Shown: positions 15,226 to 24,367, counted from the first letter of the stretch. The stretch: DNA of 64,000 nt from an uncultured Lachnospiraceae bacterium (GCA_900551895.1 URXX01000003.1:121366-185365), one strand, 5' to 3'. Program-made: numbers and translations. Notes: generated by a model not told the origin, from the letters alone.

Positions 15226-16487
15226 ATCTTTTCTATAATTTCATACTGATAGTCTATGTTCGTGCCGATACCCTCTATAATTACCTCACCTAATGCGCTT
15301 CGCATTTTCGCAATGGCATCTTCTCGCGTCTTACCATGTACAATCAACTTTGCCAGCATGGAGTCGTAGTAGGGCGGAACAATATAGCCGTGATATACTG
15401 CCGTGTCAATCCGCACGCCCTCTCCTCCCGGAAAGTGTACGTCCGTAATTTTACCTGAGGATTTTGCGTTAATTCTACACTCAATGGCATGACCGTTTAT
15501 ACGGATATCGTCCTGCGTATAAGAAAGAGGAAACCCCGAAGCAATTCTTATCTGCTCCTTAATCAAATCCAACCCTGTAACCCATTCTGTCACCGGATGC
15601 TCCACCTGTATTCTCGTATTCATCTCCATGAAATAAAATTGGTTATCATTCTCCAATAAAAACTCGATTGTTCCCGCATTTTCATACTGCACCGCTTTTG
15701 CGGCTTTCACTGCCACCTCGCCCATTTTTCTGCGAAGCGTATTAGAAAGCACAGGACAGGGCGACTCTTCTATCAACTTTTGATGATTTTCCTGAATGGA
15801 ACAGTCCCTCTCTCCGAGATGTACTACATTTCCATATTTGTCCGCCAATATTTGAAACTCAATATGTCTTGGGTTTTCCACAAAATGCTCGATATACATA
15901 GAATTATCCCCAAAAGACACCTTTGCTTCCTTCTGTGCCGTCTGAAAACTATTTAAAAATTCCTCTTCCGTGTATGCCACACGCATTCCTTTTCCGCCTC
16001 CGCCGAGAACCGCTTTAATGATAACGGGATAGCCTACTTCCGCCGCTATCTCCTTTCCCCTTACCATATCCAAAACAATTTCACTGCTGCCTGGAATAAC
16101 TGGTATACCGGCATCAATCATTGTGTTTCTTGCCTGCGATTTATTTCCCATTTTCCGAATGACTTCTGATTTCGGCCCGATAAACGTAATATGGCATTTC
16201 TCACACAACTCTGCAAATTTACTGTTCTCCGATAAAAAGCCAAATCCCGTATGAATGGCGTCTGCTCCCGAAGTAATTGTTGCACTGATTATCCTCTCCA
16301 TATTCAAATAACTTTCCTGCGATGGTGCAGGACCGATACAGACCGCTTCGTCCGCCAACTGTGTATGAAGCGCCTCGCGGTCTGCCTCAGAATAAACCGC
16401 CACCGTTTCAATTCCCATTTCTCTGCAGGTACGGATAATCCGAACTGCAATTTCGCCTCTGTTTGCAATTAACACTTTTTTTATCAT
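15222..16487 (-). CDS. accC: Biotin carboxylase subunit of acetyl-CoA carboxylase
   Basis: This 421-residue ATP-grasp enzyme carboxylates biotin on AccB. Motifs include KVLIANRGEIAVRIIRTC, GGGGKGMRVAY (ATP loop), FQILADKYGNVVHLGERDCSIQ, FYFMEMNTRIQVEHPVTE and the catalytic RINGHAIECRINA. I placed the start at ATG 16487 (AGGTGA six bases upstream) rather than a GTG nine bases earlier. The chain stops at GTNIDYQYEIIEKM, roughly 20-25 residues short of the usual end, which in most AccC carries a further FxxGNxDTxFI segment. Confidence 0.93.
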   Translation of the reverse strand: MIKKVLIANRGEIAVRIIRTCREMGIETVAVYSEADREALHTQLADEAVCIGPAPSQESYLNMERIISATITSGADAIHTGFGFLSENSKFAELCEKCHITFIGPKSEVIRKMGNKSQARNTMIDAGIPVIPGSSEIVLDMVRGKEIAAEVGYPVIIKAVLGGGGKGMRVAYTEEEFLNSFQTAQKEAKVSFGDNSMYIEHFVENPRHIEFQILADKYGNVVHLGERDCSIQENHQKLIEESPCPVLSNTLRRKMGEVAVKAAKAVQYENAGTIEFLLENDNQFYFMEMNTRIQVEHPVTEWVTGLDLIKEQIRIASGFPLSYTQDDIRINGHAIECRINAKSSGKITDVHFPGGEGVRIDTAVYHGYIVPPYYDSMLAKLIVHGKTREDAIAKMRSALGEVIIEGIGTNIDYQYEIIEKM

Positions 16488-16496
16488 GTCTTTCAC

Positions 16497-16925
16497 CTAT
16501 CCAATCATAAAGGTCAATTCGGCACTTACCACCACTTTCCCATTCACACTGGCAACTGCCTCTCCAATTCCAAGCGGTCCTTTCTGTTTAATCATTCTCG
16601 TTTCTAACTTCAACTTATCTCCCGGCACAACTTTTCCTTTAAATTTACATTTCTGTATTCCGCCAAAATATGCAATTTTCCCTTTGTTTTCTTCTTTTGA
16701 TAGAATGGCAACCGCCCCAACCTGTGCCAATGCTTCCACTGTAAGTACCCCCGGCATAATCGGTTCCTGCGGAAAATGTCCTAGAAAAAAATCTTCTCTG
16801 TAAGTCACACATTTATAGCCGACAGCAAACTCCCCCGGCTCGTAATCTTCTATATAATCTACAAGTAAAAACGGATGTCTGTGGGGAATAATCTCACAGA
16901 TTTCCTGCACGGTTAATCCTTTCAT
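16497..16925 (-). CDS. fabZ: (3R)-hydroxyacyl-ACP dehydratase FabZ
   Basis: This 142-residue hot-dog-fold dehydratase removes water from 3-hydroxyacyl-ACP. The catalytic His is in IPHRHPFLLVD and the catalytic Glu in PIMPGVLTVEALAQVG; FPQEPIMPG is the family signature. Length is standard. It ends ten bases before the accC start and begins 12 bases after accB, within the operon. Confidence 0.95.
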   Translation of the reverse strand: MKGLTVQEICEIIPHRHPFLLVDYIEDYEPGEFAVGYKCVTYREDFFLGHFPQEPIMPGVLTVEALAQVGAVAILSKEENKGKIAYFGGIQKCKFKGKVVPGDKLKLETRMIKQKGPLGIGEAVASVNGKVVVSAELTFMIG

Positions 16926-16936
16926 TTCTTTTCCTC

Positions 16937-17362
16937 CTATTTCAAACGAAACAGTGGCTGACCATACTCCACTGCCTGACCGTTTTCCACGAAAATTTCT
17001 TCAACAACGCCGTCAAACTCACTTTCAATCTCATTCATCAGTTTCATCGCTTCCACAATTGCCAAAGTCTGCCCTTTTGCCACCGTATCTCCTACACGAA
17101 CAAACGGCTCTGCCTCCTCAGAAGGAGAAGCATAAAATGTTCCTACCAATAACGAAGTAACAATTTTTCCCTCCTGAATCTCCTCCGATTTTTGTGTTTC
17201 TTCTCCCTTTATCTGTGGAGCAGGCAACTCTTTTTCCACACCATACACAACCTGACATTCTTTTTTCATACCGATTTTTATTCCGTTTTCTTCATATTGA
17301 AACTCTGTCAATTTTGAGGAAGACACGGACTGTATTAATTCAATCAACTGTTCTTTTTCCAT
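16937..17362 (-). CDS. accB: Biotin carboxyl carrier protein of acetyl-CoA carboxylase
   Basis: The 141-residue BCCP carries the biotinylated lysine in VEAMKLMNEIES. The C-terminal biotinyl domain spans about residues 65-141 and begins at KIVTSLLVGTFYASPSEEAEPFVRVGD, where the usual APMVGT is replaced by SLLVGT. The N-terminal part (ELIQSVSSSKLTEFQYEENGIKI) is the typical assembly segment, followed by a short acidic linker. It is co-transcribed with fabF and fabZ. Confidence 0.95.
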   Translation of the reverse strand: MEKEQLIELIQSVSSSKLTEFQYEENGIKIGMKKECQVVYGVEKELPAPQIKGEETQKSEEIQEGKIVTSLLVGTFYASPSEEAEPFVRVGDTVAKGQTLAIVEAMKLMNEIESEFDGVVEEIFVENGQAVEYGQPLFRLK

Positions 17363-17364
17363 TT

Positions 17365-18609
17365 CTACTCTTCCTCCTTATATTTTTTTACTAAAATCGT
17401 TGCATTGTGTCCGCCAAATCCAAGAGAATTGCTAATAGCACAATTTACCTCTTTTTCCACCGGAGAATGTACCGCATAATTTAACGTACATTCCTCATCT
17501 AAATTTTCTGTTCCCATCGTCTGATGAATGAATCCTTCCTGAATGGTTTTGATGCAAGTAATAAATTCTACCGCTCCCGCTGCACCAAGCAAGTGTCCTA
17601 TCATCGACTTTGTCGAGTTAATAACAGGATTCTGTGCGGCTTCCCCAAATGCAAGAGAAATTGCTCTCGTTTCAAACAAATCATTGTGATGTGTACTTGT
17701 CCCGTGGGCATTTATATAATCCACATCTTCAGGAAGCATACCCGCTTCTTTTATTGCCAATTCTATTGCTTTTGCCGCTCCGCTGCCGTCTTCTGCAGGA
17801 GAAGTAATGTGGTACGCGTCACAGGTTGCTCCATAGCCCGCAACTTCGCCATAAATTTTTGCCCCCCTTGCTTTAGCATGTTCCAATTCTTCCAAAACAA
17901 CAACGCCTGCTCCTTCTCCGATAACAAATCCGCTTCTGTCTTTATCAAACGGAATAGATGCTCTATTTTTATCCGTGCTTGTCGTCAATGCAGTCAATGC
18001 GGAAAATCCCGCCACTGCCGTAGGACAGATAGAACTTTCTGTCCCTCCTGCCAACATTACATCTGCATCACCATACTGAATGGCGCGAAAAGCATCACCG
18101 ATAGCGTGTGTACCCGTTGCACAGGCAGTTGTGACACTTGTACATTTTCCTTTTAAGCCAAGTTGAATTGCCACGTTTCCTGCTGCCATATTGGAAATCA
18201 TAAGCGGAACCATAAGCGGATTGACTCTTGACGGTCCTTTCGCCTGAAGTTTATCGTATTCTCTCTCCACAACCTGAAGACTCCCGATTCCCGAACCGAC
18301 AATTACGCCCATGCGGAAAGGATCTTCTTTCTCCATACAAAGTCCCGCATCTTCAAATGCCTCTTTTCCCGCTGCAACCGCATACTGCGAAAAAGTTTCC
18401 ATTCGTTTTGCCGTCTTAAAATCCATTCTCTCCTTAGCAACAAAACCTTTTACTTCCGCCGCCAGTTTCACCTTATATTCTGTCGTATCAAATTTTGTAA
18501 TCTCGCCGATGCCAACTTTTCCCGCCTTAATTCCTTCCCAAAACTCCTCCACAGAATTTCCAATCGGGGTAATTGCTCCCATACCTGTCACAACAACTCT
18601 TCTTTTCAT
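17365..18609 (-). CDS. fabF: Beta-ketoacyl-ACP synthase II FabF
   Basis: This 414-residue condensing enzyme elongates acyl-ACP with malonyl-ACP. The active-site Cys is in TTACATGTHAIGDAF, and the two catalytic His lie in NAHGTSTHHND and KSMIGHLLGAAGAVE. Standard length. It starts 12 bases after fabG ends and stops two bases before accB begins. Confidence 0.96.
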   Translation of the reverse strand: MKRRVVVTGMGAITPIGNSVEEFWEGIKAGKVGIGEITKFDTTEYKVKLAAEVKGFVAKERMDFKTAKRMETFSQYAVAAGKEAFEDAGLCMEKEDPFRMGVIVGSGIGSLQVVEREYDKLQAKGPSRVNPLMVPLMISNMAAGNVAIQLGLKGKCTSVTTACATGTHAIGDAFRAIQYGDADVMLAGGTESSICPTAVAGFSALTALTTSTDKNRASIPFDKDRSGFVIGEGAGVVVLEELEHAKARGAKIYGEVAGYGATCDAYHITSPAEDGSGAAKAIELAIKEAGMLPEDVDYINAHGTSTHHNDLFETRAISLAFGEAAQNPVINSTKSMIGHLLGAAGAVEFITCIKTIQEGFIHQTMGTENLDEECTLNYAVHSPVEKEVNCAISNSLGFGGHNATILVKKYKEEE

Positions 18610-18621
18610 TACATGCTCTCC

Positions 18622-19362
18622 TTATATCACCATTCCGCCGTCCACATGAATCACCTGTCCTGTAATATATCCTGCCTGTTCCGATGCCAAAAACGAAACT
18701 GCACCGGCAATATCCTCCGGTTTTCCATAATGTCCCAAAGGTATTTTCGCTATAGACTCTTCTTTTACCTTATCCGGCAATCTTTTTGTCATATCCGTTT
18801 CGATAAATCCCGGAGCAATGGCATTTACCGTAATCTTTCTTGATGCCAGTTCGCGTGCGGCAGACTTCGTCAAACCGATTACTCCCGCTTTGGACGCCGC
18901 ATAATTTGCCTGCCCTGCATTTCCCGCAACACCTACAACCGAAGAAATATTGATAATTCTTCCATAACGCTGTTTTATCATCTGCCTTGTCACAAAACGC
19001 ATACAGTGAAACGTTCCCTTTAAATTCGTGTCAATAACCGTGTCAAACTCTTCCTCCGACATTTTCATCAGCAGACCGTCACGGGCTACTCCCGCATTAT
19101 TTACTAAAATATCTACTCGTTTATACTTTTCGATAATTTGTTGAAAAAACTGTTCACATCCGTGAAAATCCGCAACATTGCACTGCATAATTTCCGCCGT
19201 TCCGCCATTTTCTTCTATTTCCAGTTTCACTTCTTCCGCCTTTTGAGCAGAGCCGTTATAGTTGATAATGACATTTGCCCCCTGTCGGGCAAGTTCTAAT
19301 GCAATCGCTCTTCCGATTCCTCTCGAACCGCCTGTCACAACCGCTGTCTGTCCGCTTAACAT
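18622..19362 (-). CDS. fabG: 3-oxoacyl-ACP reductase FabG
   Basis: This 246-residue short-chain dehydrogenase reduces 3-oxoacyl-ACP with NADPH. It shows the cofactor loop TGGSRGIGRAIA, NNAGVARDGLLMKM, the catalytic Ser in ISSVVGVAGN, YAASK with catalytic Tyr and Lys, and the C-terminal GYITGQVIHVDGGM. It overlaps the fabD end by 7 bases, so the two are translationally coupled. Confidence 0.96.
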   Translation of the reverse strand: MLSGQTAVVTGGSRGIGRAIALELARQGANVIINYNGSAQKAEEVKLEIEENGGTAEIMQCNVADFHGCEQFFQQIIEKYKRVDILVNNAGVARDGLLMKMSEEEFDTVIDTNLKGTFHCMRFVTRQMIKQRYGRIINISSVVGVAGNAGQANYAASKAGVIGLTKSAARELASRKITVNAIAPGFIETDMTKRLPDKVKEESIAKIPLGHYGKPEDIAGAVSFLASEQAGYITGQVIHVDGGMVI

Positions 19363-20291
19363 TTATTTGCACCTCCAAGTTCAGCCAGCACTTTCTCCAT
19401 ATCTTCCCAAGTGCTGATACTGTATGTTTTTACATTTCTATTTATTTTTCTGATAAACCCTGACAATGTTTTTCCTACACCTATTTCCACAAATGTGTCT
19501 ACACCATCAGCAATCATAGTTTCTACACTTTCCTGCCAGAGAACCGAAGAAGCCACCTGTTTTGAAAGCAACTCTTTCGTTTCTTTTATATCTGTAATGT
19601 ATTTTCCTGTCACATTTGTCACATATGGAATTTGCAATTCACTGAAAGAAATGTTTTCCAACAGTTCGCCTAACTTTTTCCCCGCTTCAACCAAAAACAG
19701 GGAATGAAACGGACCGCTCACGTTCAGCAGCATTGCTCTTTTTGCCCCTGCCGACAAAAGTTTTTCGTTTGCCTCCCGCACCGCGTCTGTTTTTCCTGTA
19801 ATTACAATCTGATTTGGACAGTTATAATTGGCAACAAAAACATTTTCCATATCTGCGATAACATTTTCCACTTCTTGCCCCGCCATGCCAAGAATAGCGG
19901 ACATAGTGCCTTCTCCTTCCGGAACGGCATCCTGCATAAACTTTCCTCTCTCTCTTACAACCGAAATCGCATCCATATCGGACATTCCTCCTGCAATCGC
20001 AATGGCGGTGTACTCTCCCAAACTTAACCCCGCCGTCACATCCGCATGCAGTCCTCTTTTCTCCACCTCTCTTGCAATGGCAAGAGAAGTTGTCACTAGT
20101 GCAGCCTGTGTATATTCTGTTTTATCCAACAAATCATTTTCTTCAAAACATAACTTTCTCAAATCTAATTCCAGTTTCTCGGAAGCAGTGTCAAATATGT
20201 TCTTTGCGATTTCACTATGCTCATAAAAATCTTTTCCCATACCTGCTTTCTGCGCTCCCTGTCCTGAAAAAACAAATGCGATTTTATTCAT
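19356..20291 (-). CDS. fabD: Malonyl-CoA:ACP transacylase FabD
   Basis: This 311-residue enzyme moves malonyl groups from CoA to ACP. Motifs are FSGQGAQKAGMG, the nucleophile Ser in TAGLSLGEYTAIAIAG, and catalytic His in NVSGPFHSLFLVEAG. Standard length. Its start overlaps the fabK stop by 8 bases and its end overlaps fabG. Confidence 0.96.
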   Translation of the reverse strand: MNKIAFVFSGQGAQKAGMGKDFYEHSEIAKNIFDTASEKLELDLRKLCFEENDLLDKTEYTQAALVTTSLAIAREVEKRGLHADVTAGLSLGEYTAIAIAGGMSDMDAISVVRERGKFMQDAVPEGEGTMSAILGMAGQEVENVIADMENVFVANYNCPNQIVITGKTDAVREANEKLLSAGAKRAMLLNVSGPFHSLFLVEAGKKLGELLENISFSELQIPYVTNVTGKYITDIKETKELLSKQVASSVLWQESVETMIADGVDTFVEIGVGKTLSGFIRKINRNVKTYSISTWEDMEKVLAELGGANKC

Positions 20292-21222
20292 AAAACCTTT
20301 TTCCTTTCATTAACTTATCGGTTTCTGTCACCAACTTTTCAATAAGTGCCTTACAGGACATTTCCTCTTTCACAAGTCCCGCTATCTGCCCCGCCATTAC
20401 ACTTCCATTTATTACATCGCCTTCGATAACCGCCTTTCGCAATCCCCCGAGGGTTAAAAGTTCCAGTTCCTCCAAAGACGCACCTTCCTTTTCCAATTTC
20501 AAATATTCTTTCGTCATCTGATTACGCAATGCACGCACCGGATGACCTGTCGTTCTCCCTGTTACTCTAGAGTCAATATCTTTTGCTTTGATAATACATT
20601 TTTTGTAATTTTCATGTACAATAGACTCTTTCGTCACAACAAAACAAGTGCCAAGTTGTACTGCCTCCGCTCCCAGCATAAAAGCGGCTGCCATTCCTCT
20701 GCCGTCCCCGATACCGCCTGCGGAAATAACCGGAATTTCCACTGCATCAACAATCTGAGGAACAAGCACCATAGTTGTATTCTCTCCGATATGACCTCCC
20801 GCCTCCGTGCCTTCTGCCACGATTGCATCCGCACCGCATCTTTCCATGCGTTTTGCCATTGCTACGGAAGCCACAACCGGAATTACTTTCACTCCCGCTT
20901 CCTTCCACATTTTTATATATTTTTCGGGATTTCCCGCCCCTGTTGTCACAACAGGGACCTTTTCTTCCACAACTACTTTTGCTACCTCATCTGCATTCGG
21001 ACTCATCAGCATAATATTTACTCCAAACGGTTTATCTGTCTGTTTCTTTACTTCCTTAATCTGTTCGCGCACCCACTCTGCCGGTGCATTTGCAGCCCCT
21101 ATCATACCTAATCCGCCTGCCTTTGACACGCCTGCTGCAAGGTGATACTCTGCAACCCATGCCATACCCCCTTGTATAATCGGATACTCGATTTCCAGTA
21201 ATTCAGTCACTCTTGTTTTCAT
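20284..21222 (-). CDS. fabK: Enoyl-ACP reductase II FabK
   Basis: This 312-residue FMN enzyme reduces trans-2-enoyl-ACP in the last step of each elongation cycle, replacing FabI. It has IIQGGMAWVAEYHLAAGVSKAGG, FGVNIMLMSPN, VVTTGAGNPEKY, EGTEAGGHIGE and SAGGIGDGRGMAAAFMLGAEAVQLGT, all typical FabK. It follows acpP by 22 bases. No FabI or FabL is present in the window. Confidence 0.95.
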   Translation of the reverse strand: MKTRVTELLEIEYPIIQGGMAWVAEYHLAAGVSKAGGLGMIGAANAPAEWVREQIKEVKKQTDKPFGVNIMLMSPNADEVAKVVVEEKVPVVTTGAGNPEKYIKMWKEAGVKVIPVVASVAMAKRMERCGADAIVAEGTEAGGHIGENTTMVLVPQIVDAVEIPVISAGGIGDGRGMAAAFMLGAEAVQLGTCFVVTKESIVHENYKKCIIKAKDIDSRVTGRTTGHPVRALRNQMTKEYLKLEKEGASLEELELLTLGGLRKAVIEGDVINGSVMAGQIAGLVKEEMSCKALIEKLVTETDKLMKGKRFYE

Positions 21223-21244
21223 ACGATAACCTTTCTTTTTGAAC

Positions 21245-21463
21245 CTACGCTTCTAAATACGCTACTACATCTCCGATTGTCGTTAATTTTTCCAAATCTT
21301 CCGTAGGAATTTCTTTTTCAAATTCTTCTTCAAATGCCATTACCATTTCAAATAAATCTAAAGAGTCTGCTCCTAAATCTTCTTTGAAGGAAGTTGTCGG
21401 TGTTAATTCCTCCACATCTGCTCCTAATGAATCTGCTACAATTTCTTTTACTTTTTCTAACAT
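21245..21463 (-). CDS. acpP: Acyl carrier protein
   Basis: The 72-residue acidic carrier protein bears the phosphopantetheine serine in EDLGADSLDLFEMVMAFE. AAAGGAG at 21473-21479 on the minus strand fixes the ATG at 21463, giving MLEKVKEIVADSLG as the N terminus. A longer frame upstream lacks support. It lies between fabH and fabK. Confidence 0.95.
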   Translation of the reverse strand: MLEKVKEIVADSLGADVEELTPTTSFKEDLGADSLDLFEMVMAFEEEFEKEIPTEDLEKLTTIGDVVAYLEA

Positions 21464-21513
21464 CTTATTTTTCTCCTTTATTTCCTTAAATTTATGTAAT
21501 CCTAAATTGGATA

Positions 21514-22437
21514 TTACCACTCAATCAGACTTGCTCCCCACGATAGTCCTGCGCCAAATCCCGATATAACGATTTTCATTCCTTTTTTGAGTAAACCTTT
21601 TCGGTTCATCTCATCTAATAAAATCGGTATACTTGCCGAGGAGGTATTTCCATATTCCTGTAAATTCATGGGAAATTTTTCTATTTCCATTTTCATTTTT
21701 TTTGCAACTGCTTCCACAATTCTCTTATTTGCCTGATGCAATATAAAATAATCCACTTCTTCTTTTGGTAAATGATTTTCTTCCAGCAGTTCACAAATAC
21801 ATTTCGGTACTTGCTTTACGGCAAACTTAAAGACCTCCTGACCGTCCATACGGATAAAATCATTTTGTCCGCAGGTGAGCGCCTTTCCTTTTTCACCGTC
21901 CGAATATGTTATTATCGGAAATTTCGTTCCCTCTGCCGCCTGTAACACAACCGCGCCTGCGCCATCTCCAAATAAAATGCACGTTCCACGGTCTTTCCAG
22001 TCAATCAGATTTGAAAGACACTCTGCGCCAATCACCATTCCGGTTCGATATATTCCGCTTGCGATATAAGCCTGTGCCGTATTGTATGCAAACAAAAAAC
22101 CGCTGCATGCCGCATTCAAATCAAAACAGGTTGCGTTGACCGCTCCGATTTTTTTCTGCACCTCGCAGGCGGCACAGGGCAAAATCACATTTGAAGATAT
22201 AGTCGATACAATAATAAAATCCATTTCTTCCGCAGATATTTTTGCATTTTTCAACGCCCTTTCCGCAGATTTCACTGCCATATCAACTATATTCTCTTCC
22301 TGTGCAATATGGCGTCTGGCAATTCCCGTCCTCTCTCTAATCCATTCATCACTCGTCTCCACAAGGTTTGCCAAATCATCGTTTTTCATAACATTGGGCG
22401 GGGCATATGCACCCGTTCCACATATTTTTCCTATCAT
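21514..22437 (-). CDS. fabH: Beta-ketoacyl-ACP synthase III FabH
   Basis: This 307-residue enzyme starts fatty acid synthesis by condensing an acyl-CoA with malonyl-ACP. It shows GTGAYAPPNVMKNDDLA, TSDEWIRERTGIARRHIA, the nucleophile in FDLNAACSGFLFAY, catalytic His in FILHQANKRI and Asn in YGNTSSASIPI. ATG 22437 is chosen for its GGAG site eight bases upstream and the family N terminus. It is the first gene of the operon, next to the FabT-type operators. Confidence 0.95.
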   Translation of the reverse strand: MIGKICGTGAYAPPNVMKNDDLANLVETSDEWIRERTGIARRHIAQEENIVDMAVKSAERALKNAKISAEEMDFIIVSTISSNVILPCAACEVQKKIGAVNATCFDLNAACSGFLFAYNTAQAYIASGIYRTGMVIGAECLSNLIDWKDRGTCILFGDGAGAVVLQAAEGTKFPIITYSDGEKGKALTCGQNDFIRMDGQEVFKFAVKQVPKCICELLEENHLPKEEVDYFILHQANKRIVEAVAKKMKMEIEKFPMNLQEYGNTSSASIPILLDEMNRKGLLKKGMKIVISGFGAGLSWGASLIEW

Positions 22438-22458
22438 TTTCTTTTCTCCATATTTTGT

Positions 22459-22514
22459 TTTGAGTTTCAAATACTTTGATATTCAAAGTATACTACCAAA
22501 AAAATATTTGTCAA
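22459..22514 (-). promoter_or_regulatory. fabH operon promoter with two FabT-type operators
   Basis: On the minus strand TTGACA (22509-22514), a 16-base spacer and TATACT (22487-22492) form a near-consensus promoter. A perfect palindrome with nine-base arms ATACTTTGA and TCAAAGTAT around three bases (22471-22491) covers the -10 and start site. A second TTTGA-N3-TCAAA site lies at 22459-22471, centred 16 bases away. The TTTGA-N3-TCAAA core matches the established FabT site in streptococci. Confidence 0.8.
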
Positions 22515-22602
22515 CAATTTTTTTCTTTCTCATCTATAAAATCTACTCTTCCAGCCATACTATAGTAGAAAAAATCCTAAATTTACGGAAAAGGAGACAG
22601 TT

Positions 22603-23595
22603 ATGAAATCCCTTGATTATATCAAAACTTTTAAAATTTCCCTCGGATGCTGTATCGCTTTCTTTATCGCTGAAACATTTTCCCTAAATTTTTCTACATC
22701 TGTTATTACGATTACTCTCCTTAGCATTTTAAATACCAAGAGAGATACCTTTCTCATTGCCGGCAAACGCCTTTTATCTTTCTTTGTCGCTGTTCTTACC
22801 TCAATATTCATTTTCCCCCTGCTCAATTATTCCCTGCTCAGCCTAGCAATTTATCTCGCTCTTTATCAACTCTTCTGCCAACTTTTATATTTAACCGAAG
22901 GTTTTTCCATGAGTACTGTTCTGATGTTACACCTTTGGAAAAATCAAGAAATATCTTTCCCACTTTTTGCCAATGAACTGTATCTTATGTTAATCGGTAT
23001 CTCCATAGGTATAGTAATGAACCTCTATATGCCAAACAAAGTGGAAAAAATTCAAATGGCTCAGCGGAAAATCGAAGAAAAAATGTCTGAAATTTTATTT
23101 ACAATGTCCCGCGCTATTTTTCAGGAATATTTAAGTGAATATATAACAAAAAGCCTTACCGAATTGGAAAATCTTCTTTCCTCCTCACTCGCCCATGCAC
23201 AATATACACAGAAAAATTTCTTTTTTAAAGATATGAGTTACTATGTCACTTATATGCAGATGCGTTCTGAGCAGACAGTTCTTCTCAAACAAATTCATCA
23301 AAATCTCCCACGTCTGCAAGAACCCTATTTACAGACAAATCTTGTCTCAAAATTTATGCGTATCGTTGCTATCTCTTTGGAAAACTATGATAACGCAGAA
23401 GATTTGTTAAAATATCTTTCCTTGCTAAAACAAAAATTTCGTTCCGCCTCTCTCCCGTCAAGCAGACAGGAATTTGAATCCCGTGCTGTTCTTTATGAAA
23501 TTGTAAATGAATTACGTGAAATGCTTATTCTAAAAAGAGATTTTACAAAAAATCTTTCTCCTCATCAAATCGAAATGTTTTGGACAAAAAAATAG
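22603..23595 (+). CDS. Aromatic acid exporter (ArAE/FUSC-like) family membrane protein
   Basis: This 330-residue protein has about five transmembrane helices in residues 5-145 (CCIAFFIAETFSLNF, ITITLLSILNTKRDTF, LLSFFVAVLTSIFIFPLL, LAIYLALYQLFCQLLYL, LYLMLIGISIGIVMNLYMPN), then a long helical cytoplasmic tail. This layout matches the YqjA/DUF939 N domain with its C-terminal helical domain in the aromatic acid exporter family. Substrate unknown. It is divergent from fabH, with AAAGGAGA before the ATG, and stands alone. Confidence 0.8.
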   Translation: MKSLDYIKTFKISLGCCIAFFIAETFSLNFSTSVITITLLSILNTKRDTFLIAGKRLLSFFVAVLTSIFIFPLLNYSLLSLAIYLALYQLFCQLLYLTEGFSMSTVLMLHLWKNQEISFPLFANELYLMLIGISIGIVMNLYMPNKVEKIQMAQRKIEEKMSEILFTMSRAIFQEYLSEYITKSLTELENLLSSSLAHAQYTQKNFFFKDMSYYVTYMQMRSEQTVLLKQIHQNLPRLQEPYLQTNLVSKFMRIVAISLENYDNAEDLLKYLSLLKQKFRSASLPSSRQEFESRAVLYEIVNELREMLILKRDFTKNLSPHQIEMFWTKK

Positions 23596-23622
23596 GGCGT
23601 GCAAACGCACATCCTATTTTTC
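23587..23622. terminator. Terminator after the ArAE gene, shared with nfeD
   Basis: AAATAGG and GTGC (23591-23602) pair with GCAC and CCTATTT (23607-23619), with a small internal loop, an AAAC loop and flanking A/T runs. It overlaps the stop codons of both convergent genes. Confidence 0.75.
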
Positions 23623-24048
23623 TAATTTCTCTACAATTAATTTCACACCGATAATATCAGTAACTCTGACAATCTCGTCTTTCCCGATTACTTCCTGCGG
23701 GTTTTTCGCTCTGGCAGTCCACTCCTGTCCATCCACAAGCGCAGTTCCCGTTTCGTTCAAATTGTCGATAACTTCTGTCACTTTCGCCGTCTTTCCAATA
23801 GTACTTTCATAATTCGTCTTCGTCCGTCCCGAATTAATATATTTCTTTGCAAAAGGACGGGTAAATACCATTAGCACAACCGACACTACGAAAAATGCGA
23901 CTATCTGCCAAATAAGATTTACTCCCAAACAATTTAAAATCAGCGCTACCAATGCACCGCCTGCCAGCCATATAGAAGTAAGACCGACCGTAATAATTTC
24001 AATAATTAAAAATATAATAATTAACCCTAACCAAACTACATTTTCCAT
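23614..24048 (-). CDS. nfeD: NfeD family membrane protein
   Basis: This 144-residue protein has three or four transmembrane helices (VVWLGLIIIFLIIEIITVGLTSIWLAGGALVALIL, IWQIVAFFVVSVVLMVFT) then an OB-fold domain (STIGKTAKVTEVIDNLNETGTALVDGQEWTARA), the short NfeD layout. NfeD proteins partner with flotillin/SPFH proteins in membrane microdomains; no such partner is adjacent here. ATG 24048 follows AGGAGGG. Confidence 0.88.
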   Translation of the reverse strand: MENVVWLGLIIIFLIIEIITVGLTSIWLAGGALVALILNCLGVNLIWQIVAFFVVSVVLMVFTRPFAKKYINSGRTKTNYESTIGKTAKVTEVIDNLNETGTALVDGQEWTARAKNPQEVIGKDEIVRVTDIIGVKLIVEKLEK

Positions 24049-24093
24049 AGAAATCCCTCCTGTCTTCATTTGCCCGAAAGCAATCTTCTAACG

Positions 24094-24252
24094 TTACGGA
24101 ATTTCATCAAGAAATTCAGGACATTGCTGTAAAAATCTTTTGAACTCTTCCTCGTTTAAATCCTTCACTATTCGGGCATTATATTCTTTATCATCCTGCA
24201 ACAGTATATGTATTGCTCTCATCATTTGTTTCTCAGTTAAATTATTTTTCAT
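24094..24252 (-). CDS. Small acidic protein of unknown function
   Basis: The frame encodes 52 residues, helical and charged (NLTEKQMMRAIHILLQDD, LNEEEFKRFLQQCPEFLDEIP). AGAGGT seven bases ahead supports ATG 24252; a TTG extension to 24288 has no ribosome site. It is divergent from the XRE regulator at 24368. I recognise no family; the size and context would suit a small regulator or phage-derived factor. Confidence 0.5.
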   Translation of the reverse strand: MKNNLTEKQMMRAIHILLQDDKEYNARIVKDLNEEEFKRFLQQCPEFLDEIP

Positions 24253-24367
24253 TTTGCTTACCTCTAACTTAAACTTTTCTTCATTCAAGTTGTGATTTTA
24301 CAACCATATAGTTGCATTTCCACTTTTATTATGCCACTAAATGATAGCCTTATCAAGAGGTGATTTT

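Noticed and set aside
17524..18156. A 210-codon plus-strand frame opposite fabF
   Set aside because: Shadow frame with no ribosome site; fabF is complete and conserved on the other strand.
20542..21111. A 189-codon plus-strand frame opposite fabK
   Set aside because: It is the complement of a well-supported gene, has no ribosome site and reads as Cys/His/Phe-rich sequence typical of antisense shadows.
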